Positions 62,763 to 64,000 of a DNA stretch of 64,000 nucleotides are shown here, piece after piece. The notes below the pieces were generated by a model. That model was not told the DNA's origin. It saw only the letters and a program-made list of their open reading frames with translations, and did no database searches. The first letter of the stretch is position 1. Each line of letters begins with the position of its first letter. The position numbers and the translations under genes are program-made. Source of the DNA: Mycobacterium asiaticum (GTDB lineage Bacteria; Actinomycetota; Actinomycetes; Mycobacteriales; Mycobacteriaceae); the NCBI RefSeq assembly GCF_001673315.1, contig NZ_LZLQ01000134.1:1-64000 (forward strand), given 5' to 3'.

Positions 62763-63865
62763 TGCCGCACTCCCAATGCCGTCAAAATTGTCGCGAATTT
62801 CGTTGTGGTTTCGTCGACTTCGTCGTCGGGATCGGATTCGGCGACGATGCCGCCGCCGGCGCGGGCGACGGCAGTGCGGCGGTCAGCCGACAGTTCAGCG
62901 CAGCGAATAGCGACCACCCACTCCCCGTCGCCGCGGGCGTCGCACCAGCCGACGGCACCGGCGTAGAACCCACGGTCACCTTCCAACTCGGCGATCAATT
63001 CGGTGGCCGCCGCGGTCGGCACGCCACCGACCGCTGGTGTGGGGTGCAGCGCCAACGCCAGATCCATTGCGCTGGTGGAAGTATCACGCAGCCGAGCGAC
63101 GATCGGGGTGCACAGGTGCCACACCGCGGCGGTGCGGCTCAACTGCGGCTCGGCGGCGATTGTCAGGTCGTCACAAAGTGGTTCCAGGGCAGCGCGCATG
63201 GTGTCGATGACGAGCCGGTGCTCGTGCCGGTTCTTGTCCGATTCCGCCAGCGCGGCGCCGTTGTCGGCGTCGACGCCGGGATCTGCCGAGCGCGGCGCCG
63301 AACCGGCGAACGGCCGGCAGGTGACGCGGTCACCGAATCGCGAAACCAGAAGTTCAGGGCTGGCACCCACCAGGGCGGCGCCGGTGTGGTCCGCTCCGGC
63401 TGGGGTGAGATCGACCAGGTAGCTGTAGGCGGCCGCGTCGGCGGCGACGAGTCTGCGCAGGATGGCGCGGGCGTCGAGCGCAGCGTCGGCCGACAGCTGC
63501 AGGGCGCGGGCGAGCACCACTTTGGACAGCGGGTTATCCGCTGCGGCGAGACGTTTTTGGGCGCGACTGATCCGCTCGGCATGGACGGCAGGCGGGGGCA
63601 GGGCCGCGCCGACGCGGACGGTCGGCAACGGTCCAGAGGGCCACCCGGGCAGCGCATCGACGCGGCGCAGCGCCTCGGGTACCTGCAGTGCGGCCGGCCT
63701 ACTCACGTCGAATGGCAACGCGCCCAACACTATTGGGGCATCCCCGGCGCGCAGCGCCGCCTGCGCAACGGCGATGTCCGCATAGCGGGTGCGCACTCCT
63801 TCGGCGAGCAGGGTTCCGCTCGGCCCACTCAGCGCGAAGGGGGGCTCGTCGGACGTCACTGGCAT
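62759..63865 (-). CDS. entC: Isochorismate synthase
   Basis: A 368-residue chorismate-binding enzyme converting chorismate to isochorismate (menaquinone and possibly siderophore precursor). Conserved: SKVVLARAL, GASPELLVSR, CRPFAGSAPR, the acidic EHRLVIDTMR, LHPTPAVGGVP and the C-terminal GWCDARGDGEWVVAIR plus GGGIVAESDPDDE for Mg binding. ATG 63865 lies inside the end of the preceding gene (10-bp overlap). Confidence 0.92.
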   Translation of the reverse strand: MPVTSDEPPFALSGPSGTLLAEGVRTRYADIAVAQAALRAGDAPIVLGALPFDVSRPAALQVPEALRRVDALPGWPSGPLPTVRVGAALPPPAVHAERISRAQKRLAAADNPLSKVVLARALQLSADAALDARAILRRLVAADAAAYSYLVDLTPAGADHTGAALVGASPELLVSRFGDRVTCRPFAGSAPRSADPGVDADNGAALAESDKNRHEHRLVIDTMRAALEPLCDDLTIAAEPQLSRTAAVWHLCTPIVARLRDTSTSAMDLALALHPTPAVGGVPTAAATELIAELEGDRGFYAGAVGWCDARGDGEWVVAIRCAELSADRRTAVARAGGGIVAESDPDDEVDETTTKFATILTALGVRQ

Positions 63866-64000
63866 CCGCGACTTGTCAGCCCGAGCGTCATGAGCTGACG
63901 CAACCCGTGCTCATACCCGCAGATAGCGATCGACGCGGTGACCATGCCGAAGCGGCCGCCCTCAGAGAGCGGAAGTTCGACCCACCGCGTGATCACGGCG
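63856..64000 (-). CDS. gpm2: Histidine phosphatase Gpm2-like, 3' end only
   Basis: The last 48 or so codons of a gene entering from the right edge. AVITRWVELPLSEGGRFGM and SIAICGYEHG match the C-terminal part of Rv3214, a histidine-phosphatase fold protein named phosphoglycerate mutase 2 but reported to act as an acid phosphatase. The stop overlaps the entC start. Operon order gpm2-entC-acetyltransferase. Confidence 0.85.
   Translation of the reverse strand, partial: AVITRWVELPLSEGGRFGMVTASIAICGYEHGLRQLMTLGLTSRGCQ

Overview
The window is chromosomal DNA from a Mycobacterium, most likely a slow-growing non-tuberculous species. It is GC-rich, uses many GTG/TTG starts, and carries mycobacterium-specific genes (whiB1, whiB2, mtrA-mtrB-lpqB, pdtaS, fbiA-fbiB, lcp1, wbbL, desA3, sigH-rshA). 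Gene order follows the M. tuberculosis Rv3268-to-Rv3214 segment, read here in the opposite orientation. Rv numbers below come from remembered protein families and synteny; no search was run. The species cannot be fixed from the sequence alone.

Layout. 0.1-5.2 kb: cell-wall polymer genes (lcp1 ligase, rmlD, wbbL rhamnosyltransferase, sugar-1-phosphate nucleotidyltransferase). 5.3-9.8 kb: a minus-strand operon fbiA-fbiB-mamA-NUDIX with 4-bp overlaps (coenzyme F420 plus a DNA adenine methyltransferase). 10-15.5 kb: whiB2, two conserved hypotheticals, then pmmA-Rv3256c-manA (mannose supply). 15.5-20.9 kb: a flavoprotein, an amino-acid permease and the alkane hydroxylase cluster alkB-rubA-rubB-tetR. 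21-28.3 kb: sahH, tmk, mtrA-mtrB-lpqB-Rv3243c. 28.4-29.9 kb: a secreted Pro/Val-rich protein and an extra L,D-transpeptidase, which I do not recall at this place in M. tuberculosis. 30-34.7 kb: comF-like gene, ribosome hibernation factor, secA1. 34.8-40.8 kb: Rv3235-type protein, full-length tgs3-type acyltransferase, ppk2, Rv3231c, and the acyl-CoA desaturase pair Rv3230c/desA3.

40.9-50.0 kb is an accessory catabolic block, absent between desA3 and rsgA in M. tuberculosis as I know it. A plus-strand set (AraC regulator, flavin monooxygenase, GMC oxidoreductase, unknown protein, BKACE enzyme) converges on a minus-strand set (thiolase, nitrilase, DUF302 protein) controlled by a divergent HxlR regulator. 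50-57 kb: rsgA, aroA, an SRAP abasic-site protein, 3-hydroxyacyl-CoA dehydrogenase, fatty-acyl ligase, YbaK and SDR genes. 57-64 kb: sigH-rshA, the 24-residue ribosomal protein bL37, a biotinyl-domain protein, pdtaS, whiB1, a lipid kinase, a membrane protein, an acetyltransferase, entC and the 3' end of gpm2.

Main signals beyond gene content: many starts lie 5-8 nt after a TANNNT -10 box (leaderless transcripts); a near-identical operator precedes both desaturase genes; sigH has a SigH-type promoter and a strong ribosome site for an N-terminally extended isoform; several palindromic or tandem repeats sit just after stop codons; and the first 77 bases are a perfect inverted copy of part of lcp1, suspicious of an assembly join. 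No CRISPR, tRNA, rRNA, transposase or prophage gene was seen.
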